Assembly (NCBI GenBank): GCA_036841525.1
Contig: DAITVZ010000117.1
Location: 1 to 8,998, forward strand
Reading direction: 5' to 3'
Source of the DNA: JAAYEA01 sp012689325
GTDB taxonomy: Bacteria; Chloroflexota; Anaerolineae; JAAYEA01
Length of the DNA stretch: 8,998 nt
The position numbers were made by a program, and so were the translations under genes. Below the pieces are notes generated by a model, which was not told the DNA's origin, did no database searches, and worked only from the letters and a program-made list of their open reading frames with translations. Of this stretch, positions 1 to 4,713 are shown one piece after another. Each line of letters opens with the position of its first letter. The stretch's first letter is position 1.

Positions 1-185
1 CGAGATGCTAACTCGATTACGAGGATTCTCCAATTCCAACTGAATCATATCATGACAAGGTCAAGTCCTCCAGGAAGGGTTGGAGAACTCATTCTATGGC
101 CCGAATCAGCACTCCACAAATGTTAATTACGCAGTCTCGATACTACTTTGGTATAAGCTAAGTACGACCTAAAGGATAATCACAG

Positions 186-225
186 ACTCTTCGGCGGATG
201 GATGTGCCCGAAGAGTTTTTCTTTT
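186..225 (+). terminator. Intrinsic terminator or leader attenuator
   Basis: A perfect 9-bp stem (ACTCTTCGG at 186-194 pairing with CCGAAGAGT at 208-216, 13-nt loop) runs straight into TTTTTCTTTT (216-225). This is the textbook shape of a Rho-independent terminator for plus-strand transcription. No gene is visible in 1-185, so it either ends a gene lying before the window, ends a short non-coding transcript, or acts as an attenuator in the leader of the ASCH-like gene that starts 45 bases later. A TATAAG at 152-157 could be a -10 element, but it has no convincing -35. Confidence 0.8.
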
Positions 226-270
226 ATATTTATGCCAGATCACAACGCCACGAACCGAGGAAGGACACCG

Positions 271-774
271 ATGAATCATCTCGTTTACCTGGACACGCAT
301 GCGGGGGAGCTGGAAAAGATCCTCAGCGGCACCAAGACTATGCTTATCATCGAGCATGACCCTGCCCAAGCCGCTGCGCAACCCGCGCACCCAGGCGACC
401 ACCTCTATTTCCTGAGGGACAACGGCGAATGTGCCGTGCGCGTCAAGGCGACCGTCATTCGCGTCCTGTGCCCGGCCAATGGTCTGAACGAAGAGCTGTC
501 TCATACCTTGAAAGAGCTGCAGCCCAGGCTCCAGCTCACCGAGGACCAGTACAACGCCTGGTCGGCGAAGGAACAGGTCCTGCTGGTCGAGTTCGAGTCC
601 GCCCACAAGATCGGCGCGATCCAGGTGGTGCCGCCCCAGACCGCGGGGCGGCCAGGCTGGAGTGCTTTCGAGGAAGCTGGCCCGATGGGGCCAGAGGAGG
701 TCTCGCATGAACACCCAACCTTGACTTTGGAGGGGAAAGCGGTTGACCAGAACCAGCGAGGCTCGGCTTTGTGA
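271..774 (+). CDS. ASCH-domain-like protein
   Basis: A 167-aa protein. The first ~115 residues have the pattern of the ASCH fold, a small RNA-binding beta-barrel related to PUA: an early LEKILSGTKT segment (the usual 'I..G.KT' motif), then GDHLYFLRDNGE and a VRVKATVIRV strand, and later a helix around LTEDQYNAW followed by a VLLVEFE strand. ASCH proteins are thought to bind RNA or modified nucleosides; the substrate cannot be told here. The ATG at 271 is chosen over one at 202 because AGGAAGG lies just before it and the conserved segment starts there. The last ~35 residues (after WSAFEE) look non-conserved. The stop lies 14 bases before the exporter ATPase start, so the gene may be co-transcribed with the transporter. 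Family assignment is from memory of the fold pattern, moderate certainty. Confidence 0.62.
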   Translation: MNHLVYLDTHAGELEKILSGTKTMLIIEHDPAQAAAQPAHPGDHLYFLRDNGECAVRVKATVIRVLCPANGLNEELSHTLKELQPRLQLTEDQYNAWSAKEQVLLVEFESAHKIGAIQVVPPQTAGRPGWSAFEEAGPMGPEEVSHEHPTLTLEGKAVDQNQRGSAL

Positions 775-788
775 AAGGAGAAGACAAG

Positions 789-1751
789 ATGGATACCGAT
801 TCTCTGGTGATCGAGACCCATGGTCTGACCAAGTCTTACAAAGGTGTTGAGGCCCTGAAGGGCCTCAACCTGATGGTCCCGCGGCACTCGATCTTTGGCT
901 TCCTGGGCCCCAACGGCGCAGGCAAGACGACGACGATGAAGCTGCTGCTGGGCCTCATCCGCCCAACGAGCGGGGGCGGCAAGGTTTTCGGGCGGGACAT
1001 CGTGCGCGACAGCATCGCCATCCGCAGCCGCATCGGCTACCTGCCCCAACAGCCTCGTTTCGTGGATGGGATGACCGCCCGCGAGACGCTGCGCTTCACG
1101 GCTAGTTTTTTCTTCAGCGGCCCTGAGGCCGGGGTCGAGGAGCGGATAGACGAGACGCTGGCGCTGGTCGGGCTGTCTGACAAGGCCGACCGGTCGGTGA
1201 AGGGGTTCTCCGGCGGGGAGCGCCAACGGCTGGGCATCGCCCAGGCGCAGGTCCACTATCCCGACCTGCTGATCCTGGACGAGCCGGCGGCCGCGCTCGA
1301 CCCGATGGGCCGCCGCGACGTGTTGGAGGTGATGGAGCGGCTGCGCAACCACACCACCATCTTTTACAGCACCCACATCCTGGACGACGTGCAGCGCGTC
1401 AGCGACGCGGTGGCCATCCTCAACCGCGGCGAGCTGGTGGCGCAGGGGCCCATCGAGGAGCTGCTGGCCGGTGGCGGCGAGCCGGTCTATATCCTGTCGC
1501 TGAAGGGCGATGCAACAGGCGCCCTGTCCCGCATCCGGGCCTTGCCCTGGGTATCGAGCGTCCGCGAGGTGGCGCGCAACGGCGCGGTGACCTGGGAGAT
1601 CCACGTCACCGACGTCCAGGCCGCCGAGGCGCAACTGGTCAGGGAGGCGCTGGCCGGCGACTCTCTCACCCTGGTGGAGTTTGGCCGCAAGAGATTCGAA
1701 CTGGAAGAGGTCTTTGTGAGCATCGTGGAAGGAGAAAACCATGGTCACTAA
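789..1751 (+). CDS. ABC-2 type exporter ATP-binding protein (CcmA-like)
   Basis: A 320-aa cytoplasmic ATPase that would power the adjacent membrane permease. All nucleotide-binding motifs are intact: Walker A GPNGAGKTT (residues ~40-48), signature SGGER (141-145), Walker B LLILDEP with D164/E165, and the switch histidine H196 in STH. Residues ~235-315 form the C-terminal extension typical of this subfamily (DUF4162-like), ending in the usual ELEEVFVSI motif. The start is ATG 789 because AAAGGAG lies at 774-780, 8 bases upstream; a GTG at 771 in the same frame has no better site. The gene overlaps the permease start by 11 bases. The family includes exporters of drugs, antibiotics and lipids and the NosF-type copper-site maturation ATPases; the cargo cannot be inferred. 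Confidence 0.93.
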   Translation: MDTDSLVIETHGLTKSYKGVEALKGLNLMVPRHSIFGFLGPNGAGKTTTMKLLLGLIRPTSGGGKVFGRDIVRDSIAIRSRIGYLPQQPRFVDGMTARETLRFTASFFFSGPEAGVEERIDETLALVGLSDKADRSVKGFSGGERQRLGIAQAQVHYPDLLILDEPAAALDPMGRRDVLEVMERLRNHTTIFYSTHILDDVQRVSDAVAILNRGELVAQGPIEELLAGGGEPVYILSLKGDATGALSRIRALPWVSSVREVARNGAVTWEIHVTDVQAAEAQLVREALAGDSLTLVEFGRKRFELEEVFVSIVEGENHGH

Positions 1752-2729
1752 CGCGGAATTGCAGCAAGTAGGAACGAGTGGCTGGCGCACCGGGCTGGGC
1801 AACCTGCTGCGCAAAGAGAACCATGCCTGGTGGGCCACGCGCCGGTGCGTAGTGCAAGCCGTGCTGTGGACCGTCATCGTCAATGGCATGACCGCGGCTA
1901 TGGTGCTCCTTCTGGGGCCCATGGTAGGGGGGGATTCCCGCGGCCTCGGCGTCGAGTTTCTGTCAAGTTCGGAGGCATGGCCTTGGCTGCCGGCACCATC
2001 GTGCTGGTCCACGATGCGACCATCGGCGAGCGCCAACTGGGTGTGACCGAGTGGCTGCTGTCCAAGCCCGTGTCGCGGCCGGCCTATGTGCTCTCCAAGC
2101 TGTTCGCGCACGGCTTCGCCGTCCTGGTCATCCTGGTGGGCCTGCAGACCGCGCTGGGCTATGGCCTGCTGTGGCTGGCCACAGGCGAGGCGCTGCCCCT
2201 GCCGGCCTTTCTGACGGGCATGGCTGGCCTGGCGGTGAATGCCCTCTTTTACCTGGCGCTGACGTTAATGCTGGGCGTGCTGACGGCCAACCGCGTCGCC
2301 CTGCTGGGCGCGGCGCTGGGTCTGGCGCTGATAGGGTTTGTGGCCGTTCCCCTGGGCACCACCGTGGGCGCGGCCGTGATGCTGACGCCTTTCGCGATGA
2401 TCCACGTTCTGCCGGCCGCCGTGATGGGGCAGCCCCTGCCGCTGTCCATCTGGGCGCCCATCGGCATCACAGCCATCCTGTCGGTCGTCTTTGTGGCGGT
2501 GACCCTGGCCAAGTTCGAGCGGATGGAGTTCTGGCGGGGGGGCGTGGGCCCGACAAGCGCCGCAACGGGGTGGAGGCAAGCTGCTCGACCGGTTCTCGGT
2601 CGCGGCAGCTTGCCTCCGTTTGCGCCTGGGTGGGCAGCCAGCACGCAGCAAGGGGAGCCATCGAATGGCATTGGGATCTTGGGGGCACTGAACACCCGCC
2701 AGTTTCGCATACTTCTTCCCAGCCCTTGA
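1741..2729 (+). CDS. ABC-2 type permease, apparent frameshift
   Basis: Membrane partner of the ATPase before it. The ATG at 1741 lies inside the ATPase gene, with AAGGAG about 7 bases upstream, so translation is probably coupled. The first part (1741 to ~1962) reads in one frame: a charged, Trp-rich N-terminus, then a hydrophobic helix (VVQAVLWTVIVNGMTAAMVL). The protein continues in another frame from ~1963 (VKFGGMALAAG, then IGERQLGVTEWLLSKPVSR, a typical ABC-2 permease loop) with several hydrophobic helices down to AKFERMEF near 2530. One base missing at about 1962 would join GVEFL to VKFGG cleanly. The family usually ends near the FERMEF position. The last ~65 residues (to 2729) are Gly/Pro/Arg-rich, run through a hairpin and look like read-through after a lost stop. 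This is either a sequencing/assembly error or a recent pseudogene. Confidence 0.8.
2572..2617 (+). terminator. Long hairpin after the transporter genes
   Basis: A 13-bp perfect stem (GGAGGCAAGCTGC at 2572-2584 with GCAGCTTGCCTCC at 2605-2617) continues, after a small internal bulge, into a 6-bp stem (CGACCG 2586-2591, CGGTCG 2597-2602) with a 5-nt loop. No T-tract follows, so it is not a classical intrinsic terminator, but its place just after the conserved end of the permease suggests it ends or stabilises the transporter mRNA. Its position inside the open frame supports the view that the permease's natural stop lay before 2572. Confidence 0.6.
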
Positions 2730-2754
2730 CAATTGCCCCAACTCCCGCTATTCT
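2726..2754 (+). promoter_or_regulatory. Sigma70-type promoter, possibly leaderless
   Basis: TTGACA (2726-2731, perfect -35) is followed after 17 bases by TATTCT (2749-2754, 4 of 6 consensus). Transcription would begin at about 2760-2763, essentially at the ATG (2763) of the decayed ExeA-like gene, and no Shine-Dalgarno precedes that ATG. This suggests a leaderless message. Confidence 0.6.
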
Positions 2755-2856
2755 CCTGATATATGCTCGACTTTTACAGGCTCAAACCCTTCTCCCTTCT
2801 GCCCAACCCTCGGTTCATGTATCTCAGCCAGCAATACGTCGAGACCAAGGCCAAGC

Positions 2857-2873
2857 GCGGCATGGCATGCCGC
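2857..2873. repeat. 17-bp palindrome, copy 1
   Basis: GCGGCAT-GGC-ATGCCGC: two perfect 7-base arms around a 3-base centre. It adds residues RGMACR in frame between the ETKAK and LYFPRDRT parts of the decayed ATPase, just where the family is otherwise continuous. Confidence 0.75.
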
Positions 2874-2989
2874 CTCTACTTCCCCCGCGATCGCACCGCC
2901 TCGCTCTACCCCTGCGGTCCGGAGGGCTCGAGCAAGACCTCGCTGCCGCGCCTCATCGCCCAGCGGGAGGACGACGATCCCCCGACCAA

Positions 2990-3003
2990 GCGGCATGGAA
3001 TGC
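2990..3003. repeat. 17-bp palindrome, degraded copy 2
   Basis: GCGGCATGGAATGC matches the first 14 bases of copy 3 exactly; the last three bases of the right arm (CGC) are replaced by AGA. The ATPase reading frame changes from the first frame to the next right after it, before YFIAPNLRT. Confidence 0.6.
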
Positions 3004-3072
3004 AGAGCCCGCTACTTCATCGCCCCCAACCTGCGCACCGCCAGCCAGCCCTTGCGCCTGATCTGCGACAAT

Positions 3073-3089
3073 GCGGCATGGAATGCCGC
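3073..3089. repeat. 17-bp palindrome, copy 3
   Basis: GCGGCAT-GGA-ATGCCGC, perfect 7-base arms. It lies between LRLICD and SLKRLEAFL of the decayed ATPase. Taking out exactly these 17 bases puts both sides into one reading frame and removes the premature TGA at 3106-3108, as expected if the palindrome was inserted into a once intact gene. Confidence 0.75.
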
Positions 3090-3164
3090 GCGCACGGTGG
3101 CTCGCTGAAACGTCTGGAGGCCTTCCTGCGGGAGCTGGCCACGGGGGAAAATGGCGGCCTGGTG

Positions 3165-3518
3165 CGCCAGGCCGCGGGCGGGCACGCTGCCATAGATCAA
3201 CTGGCAGGCCTTCTTGGGCGGGGCGCCCTCGCGGAAGAGGGTCGCTCGTCCCACTCCTCCTCGAACAGGCTGGGGTCCGTTTCGTTCTCCGGGCCACCCT
3301 CGGCTTGCCGCACGACTGGCCTTCTGCGGGCAGAATGGCCGCCCGCCGCCTGCACCCGGCGCAGGTGGCGCCGGAGGGCGGGGCGGCCACGGTGACCACG
3401 GGTAGCCGTTAGGCGCAAGGATAGCTCGCCCGCCGCCTGTGTGGGGTGATCGAGGAAACGCTGGAGCACGTGGCCAGGCAGGTAGCGATCGAGTTCGTGG
3501 TGGGGGAGAGTAACCCGT
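3165..3518. other. No recognisable gene
   Basis: Both strands are open over long distances because the DNA is very GC-rich, but no frame gives a protein I recognise and none has a good start site. A minus-strand frame at about 3200-3540 (with VTLPHHELDRYLPGHVLQRF and later ENETDPSLFEEEWDE) and a plus-strand frame from 3446 (VIEETLEHVARQVAIEF) both have protein-like composition. Either could be a remnant of an old gene. I see no repeat or RNA gene here. Confidence 0.5.
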
Positions 3519-3547
3519 TTGGCGGCGCGCCCGCCTGGGTGTATGAT
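3519..3547 (+). promoter_or_regulatory. Promoter of the toxin-antitoxin operon
   Basis: TTGGCG (3519-3524, 4 of 6 of the -35 consensus) is followed after 17 bases by TATGAT (3542-3547, 5 of 6 of the -10). Transcription would start near 3554, about 28 bases before the first small ORF. It is the only good promoter shape ahead of the three small genes. Confidence 0.55.
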
Positions 3548-3581
3548 GTAGGCAGGCGAACAAGATGGAAGAGAGACTGGC

Positions 3582-3752
3582 ATGGCGCAGATGATGATGG
3601 AGGAGACACAGCTCAAAGAGCTGTTCAAGCAAGCCATGGTGGAGGTGCTCCAGGAGATCCTGGACAATCATCCTGGCCTGTCTCAGCTATGCCAGCGCCA
3701 TGCTCAGGAGCGAGAAGAATTGACGCCCTGCTGGAACGAAAGCGCGGTGTGA
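3582..3752 (+). CDS. Small helical ORF heading the TA operon
   Basis: A 56-aa protein, MAQMMMEETQLKELFKQAMV and onward, rich in Glu, Gln and Leu and predicted to be largely helical. I recall similar starts (a 'QLKELFK-A-VEVL' segment) in small antitoxin-like proteins of Chloroflexota. Here the second half (residues ~26-56: Cys, Trp, no clear pattern) does not follow that type, so it may be a truncated or diverged relative. It lies 28 bases downstream of the predicted transcription start and ends 12 bases before the next gene. No strong Shine-Dalgarno is seen (only GGAAGAGAG some 7 bases upstream), so expression is uncertain. It could be a third operon member or a remnant. Confidence 0.5.
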   Translation: MAQMMMEETQLKELFKQAMVEVLQEILDNHPGLSQLCQRHAQEREELTPCWNESAV

Positions 3753-3764
3753 GGAGGGGCGCGT

Positions 3765-4064
3765 ATGGACGCATTAACGAAACTGGATGTGCTCAAGAGC
3801 CTCTATGCCGATCCGGGCGAGTTGGACGGCGTTTTGGACAAGCTCTTGGACCTCGCACTCAGCCAACAGCGCGGGCGGCTGGAGCGCTACGAGCGCGACC
3901 TGAGCGCTTTTGAGACGCGGCACGGCATGGCCTCGGCCGAGTTCTATCGGCGCTTTTCCGCGGGCGAGTTGGGCGACAACCTGGACTGGTTCGAGTGGGC
4001 GGGGCTGTACGAGCTGAGAGAAGAGCTGTTGTTGCGAATGCAGCAACTGGAAGGCGCGTCTTGA
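3765..4064 (+). CDS. Putative antitoxin of a TumE-type module
   Basis: A 99-aa soluble, mostly helical protein with a strongly charged middle (LERYERDLSAFETRHGM) and a tail rich in aromatic and acidic residues (EFYRRF, DWFEWAGLYELREELL). GAGGAGGGG at 3751-3759 is a strong ribosome site for the ATG at 3765. Its stop overlaps the toxin start by four bases (TTGA), so the two are translated in turn. Proteins of this size and pattern typically sit just before DUF6516/TumE toxins in Chloroflexota and archaea, so I read it as the cognate antitoxin. No classical DNA-binding motif is obvious, so whether it autoregulates is open. Confidence 0.72.
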   Translation: MDALTKLDVLKSLYADPGELDGVLDKLLDLALSQQRGRLERYERDLSAFETRHGMASAEFYRRFSAGELGDNLDWFEWAGLYELREELLLRMQQLEGAS

Positions 4065-4441
4065 AAAACGCGAGCGAGTATCTGGCTCATCTCAAGTCGT
4101 TGATCATTCTCGACCCGCAGGTCTCCCATTGGACGGTGGTGCGCGAGGAGGCCCAAGGCGACGGGGGGCTGTTTCGCTATCGCCTGGCGCTGCAAGATGG
4201 CGGCCTATTGGAGATGGTGGAGCGCTTTCGCGTCGTGGCCGGCGAGGTGCAGGTCGGCATGTATGCCTTCCACTGGCAGGACGCCAACGGCGCCCTGGTC
4301 CGTCGCTGGGATAACGCCGCCCATCATCCAGAGATCTCGACGTATCCACACCACGTGCATGAAGGCGCAGAGGACCATGTGCTGCCACACGAACCCGTCT
4401 CTGCTGAAAGAATCCTGGCGTTGGTGGCGAGGGGCGCATAA
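4061..4441 (+). CDS. TumE/DUF6516-family toxin
   Basis: A 126-aa protein of the TumE (DUF6516) family, toxins of type II toxin-antitoxin modules reported to act on RNA. Family marks seen: HWQDANGALVRRWDNAAHHPE (residues 71-91) and the histidine-rich PHHVHEG (96-102), the usual 'W-D-N-A-x-H-H-P ... P-H-H-x-H' pattern; the histidines are the obvious catalytic candidates. The start is TTG 4061, in a TTGA overlap with the antitoxin stop, with GGAAGG at 4049-4054. An in-frame ATG at 3995 would overlap the antitoxin by 70 bases and adds non-conserved residues. Full length, no damage seen. A hairpin begins at its stop codon. Confidence 0.83.
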   Translation: MKNASEYLAHLKSLIILDPQVSHWTVVREEAQGDGGLFRYRLALQDGGLLEMVERFRVVAGEVQVGMYAFHWQDANGALVRRWDNAAHHPEISTYPHHVHEGAEDHVLPHEPVSAERILALVARGA

Positions 4442-4467
4442 AGGGGTTACCGTTACGATAACCCCTT
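4441..4467 (+). terminator. Hairpin at the toxin stop codon
   Basis: Perfect 9-bp inverted repeat AAGGGGTTA / TAACCCCTT with a 9-base loop, beginning on the last base of the toxin's TAA. No T-tract follows. It may protect the 3' end of the TA mRNA or serve as a protein site. Bases 4443-4462 recur imperfectly (16 of 20) at 4573-4592. Confidence 0.55.
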
Positions 4468-4476
4468 GTAAGCCAA

Positions 4477-4530
4477 AGGCCTCCGAGTTCGCCGATCTAC
4501 GATCGGTCACTGCTCGGAGGCCTGTGTTTT
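4477..4530 (+). terminator. Intrinsic terminator of the TA operon
   Basis: AGGCCTCCGAG (4477-4487) pairs perfectly with CTCGGAGGCCT (4513-4523); inside it CCGATC/GATCGG (4492-4497 with 4501-4506) forms a second 6-bp stem with a TAC loop. TGTGTTTT follows at once. The stacked stem plus T-rich tail fits a Rho-independent terminator for the operon ending at 4441. Confidence 0.75.
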
Positions 4531-4552
4531 GCAGCAGCCCACGCAGTGGAAC

Positions 4553-4568
4553 GTCCACCCGGGTGGAC
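4553..4568. repeat. Palindrome GTCCACCCGGGTGGAC
   Basis: A perfect 16-bp palindrome followed by TA. The same outer sequence, GTCCAC...GTGGACTA, returns at 6339-6355 and its right half, CCCGGGTGGAC, at 6327-6337, on the other side of the ATPase/DUF234 gene. It could be a protein-binding site or a short dispersed element. Confidence 0.7.
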
Positions 4569-4572
4569 TACA

Positions 4573-4592
4573 GGGGGTATCGTTACAACAAC
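4573..4592 (+). repeat. Imperfect direct repeat of 4443-4462
   Basis: These 20 bases match 4443-4462 at 16 of 20 positions without gaps; the shared core is CGTTAC with flanking G-run and AAC. Copies are 130 bp apart, one inside the hairpin at the toxin stop. Confidence 0.4.
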
Positions 4593-4601
4593 TCGTTGTC
4601 A

Positions 4602-4622
4602 CGGGCGCCTGTCTCGCGCCCG
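4602..4622. repeat. GC-rich hairpin
   Basis: CGGGCGC (4602-4608) and GCGCCCG (4616-4622) form a perfect 7-bp stem with a 7-base loop, 5 bases before the promoter of the next gene. No T-tract follows, so a terminator is unlikely. Confidence 0.5.
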
Positions 4623-4627
4623 CGCAG

Positions 4628-4656
4628 TTGACGCCGCCCCTGAGCTGTGCTAGAAT
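4628..4656 (+). promoter_or_regulatory. Strong promoter of the ATPase/DUF234 gene
   Basis: TTGACG (4628-4633, 5 of 6) is followed after 17 bases by TAGAAT (4651-4656, 5 of 6), with TG at the extended -10 position (4648-4649). Transcription should begin near 4663, giving a leader of about 50 bases before ATG 4714. This is the best promoter in the window. Confidence 0.75.
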
Positions 4657-4696
4657 AAGCCACATACAGATTATACTAATCAACAGGTGGCTTATT
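4654..4696. promoter_or_regulatory. Operator-like inverted repeat
   Basis: AATAAGCCAC (4654-4663) and GTGGCTTATT (4687-4696) are a perfect 10-bp inverted repeat with a 23-base gap; arm centres are 33 bp apart, about three helical turns. The left arm overlaps the -10 element and the predicted transcription start, so most of it is not in the mRNA. It therefore looks like a repressor site on DNA rather than an RNA hairpin. Confidence 0.55.
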
Positions 4697-4713
4697 TAGC
4701 AGGGAGGCGCGCC

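Larger units (their letters stand above)
2763..3164 (+). pseudogene. Decayed ExeA-like AAA ATPase
   Basis: The N-terminal part of an ExeA/TniB-like AAA ATPase, a family found with secretion systems and transposons. The opening MLDFYRLKPFSLLPNPRFMYLS matches the family's usual start (F-x-L/P-F, then NPRF-Y-S). A damaged Walker A follows: GPEGSSKTSL, where the family has GxxGxGKT. Then come LIAQREDDDP and, after a shift to another frame at about 3006, YFIAPNLRTASQ and LRLICD, and after a shift back, SLKRLEAFLRELATGEN. The Walker B region (family: LVIDEAQ) and everything after it are missing. The frame stays open to 3395 but no longer resembles the family. Three copies of a short palindrome sit inside it, at or next to the frame changes or inserted residues. 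Not functional as read. Confidence 0.7.

Noticed and set aside
120..180. Promoter for the ASCH-like gene (TATAAG 152-157 or GATAAT 174-179)
   Set aside because: Neither has a -35 element at a normal distance, so no promoter is called.
1..185. tRNA or other known RNA gene
   Set aside because: No cloverleaf, anticodon arm or T-arm sequence could be found on either strand.
501..2111. A 536-codon open frame on the minus strand
   Set aside because: It lies opposite the exporter ATPase and permease, whose motifs are clear on the plus strand, and its composition (His, Arg, Gln and Pro-rich) is that of an antisense shadow.
2051..3061. A 336-codon plus-strand open frame
   Set aside because: It is the Arg/Gly/Pro-rich shadow of the permease in the wrong frame and runs on into the decayed ATPase.
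2857..3089. CRISPR array from the three short repeats
   Set aside because: The repeats are too short (14-17 bp), spacers differ in length (116 and 69 bases), and the DNA between them codes for ATPase segments.
3012..3671. A 219-codon minus-strand frame, considered as a transposase or nuclease gene
   Set aside because: No family motif could be named, no ribosome site is seen, and the first ~45 residues are antisense to the 56-aa ORF; kept only as a possible remnant.
3971..4064. Toxin start at ATG 3995 instead of TTG 4061
   Set aside because: The extra 22 residues are Arg/Ala/Val-rich, overlap the antitoxin in another frame and have no ribosome site, whereas TTG 4061 has GGAAGG and a 4-base stop-start overlap.
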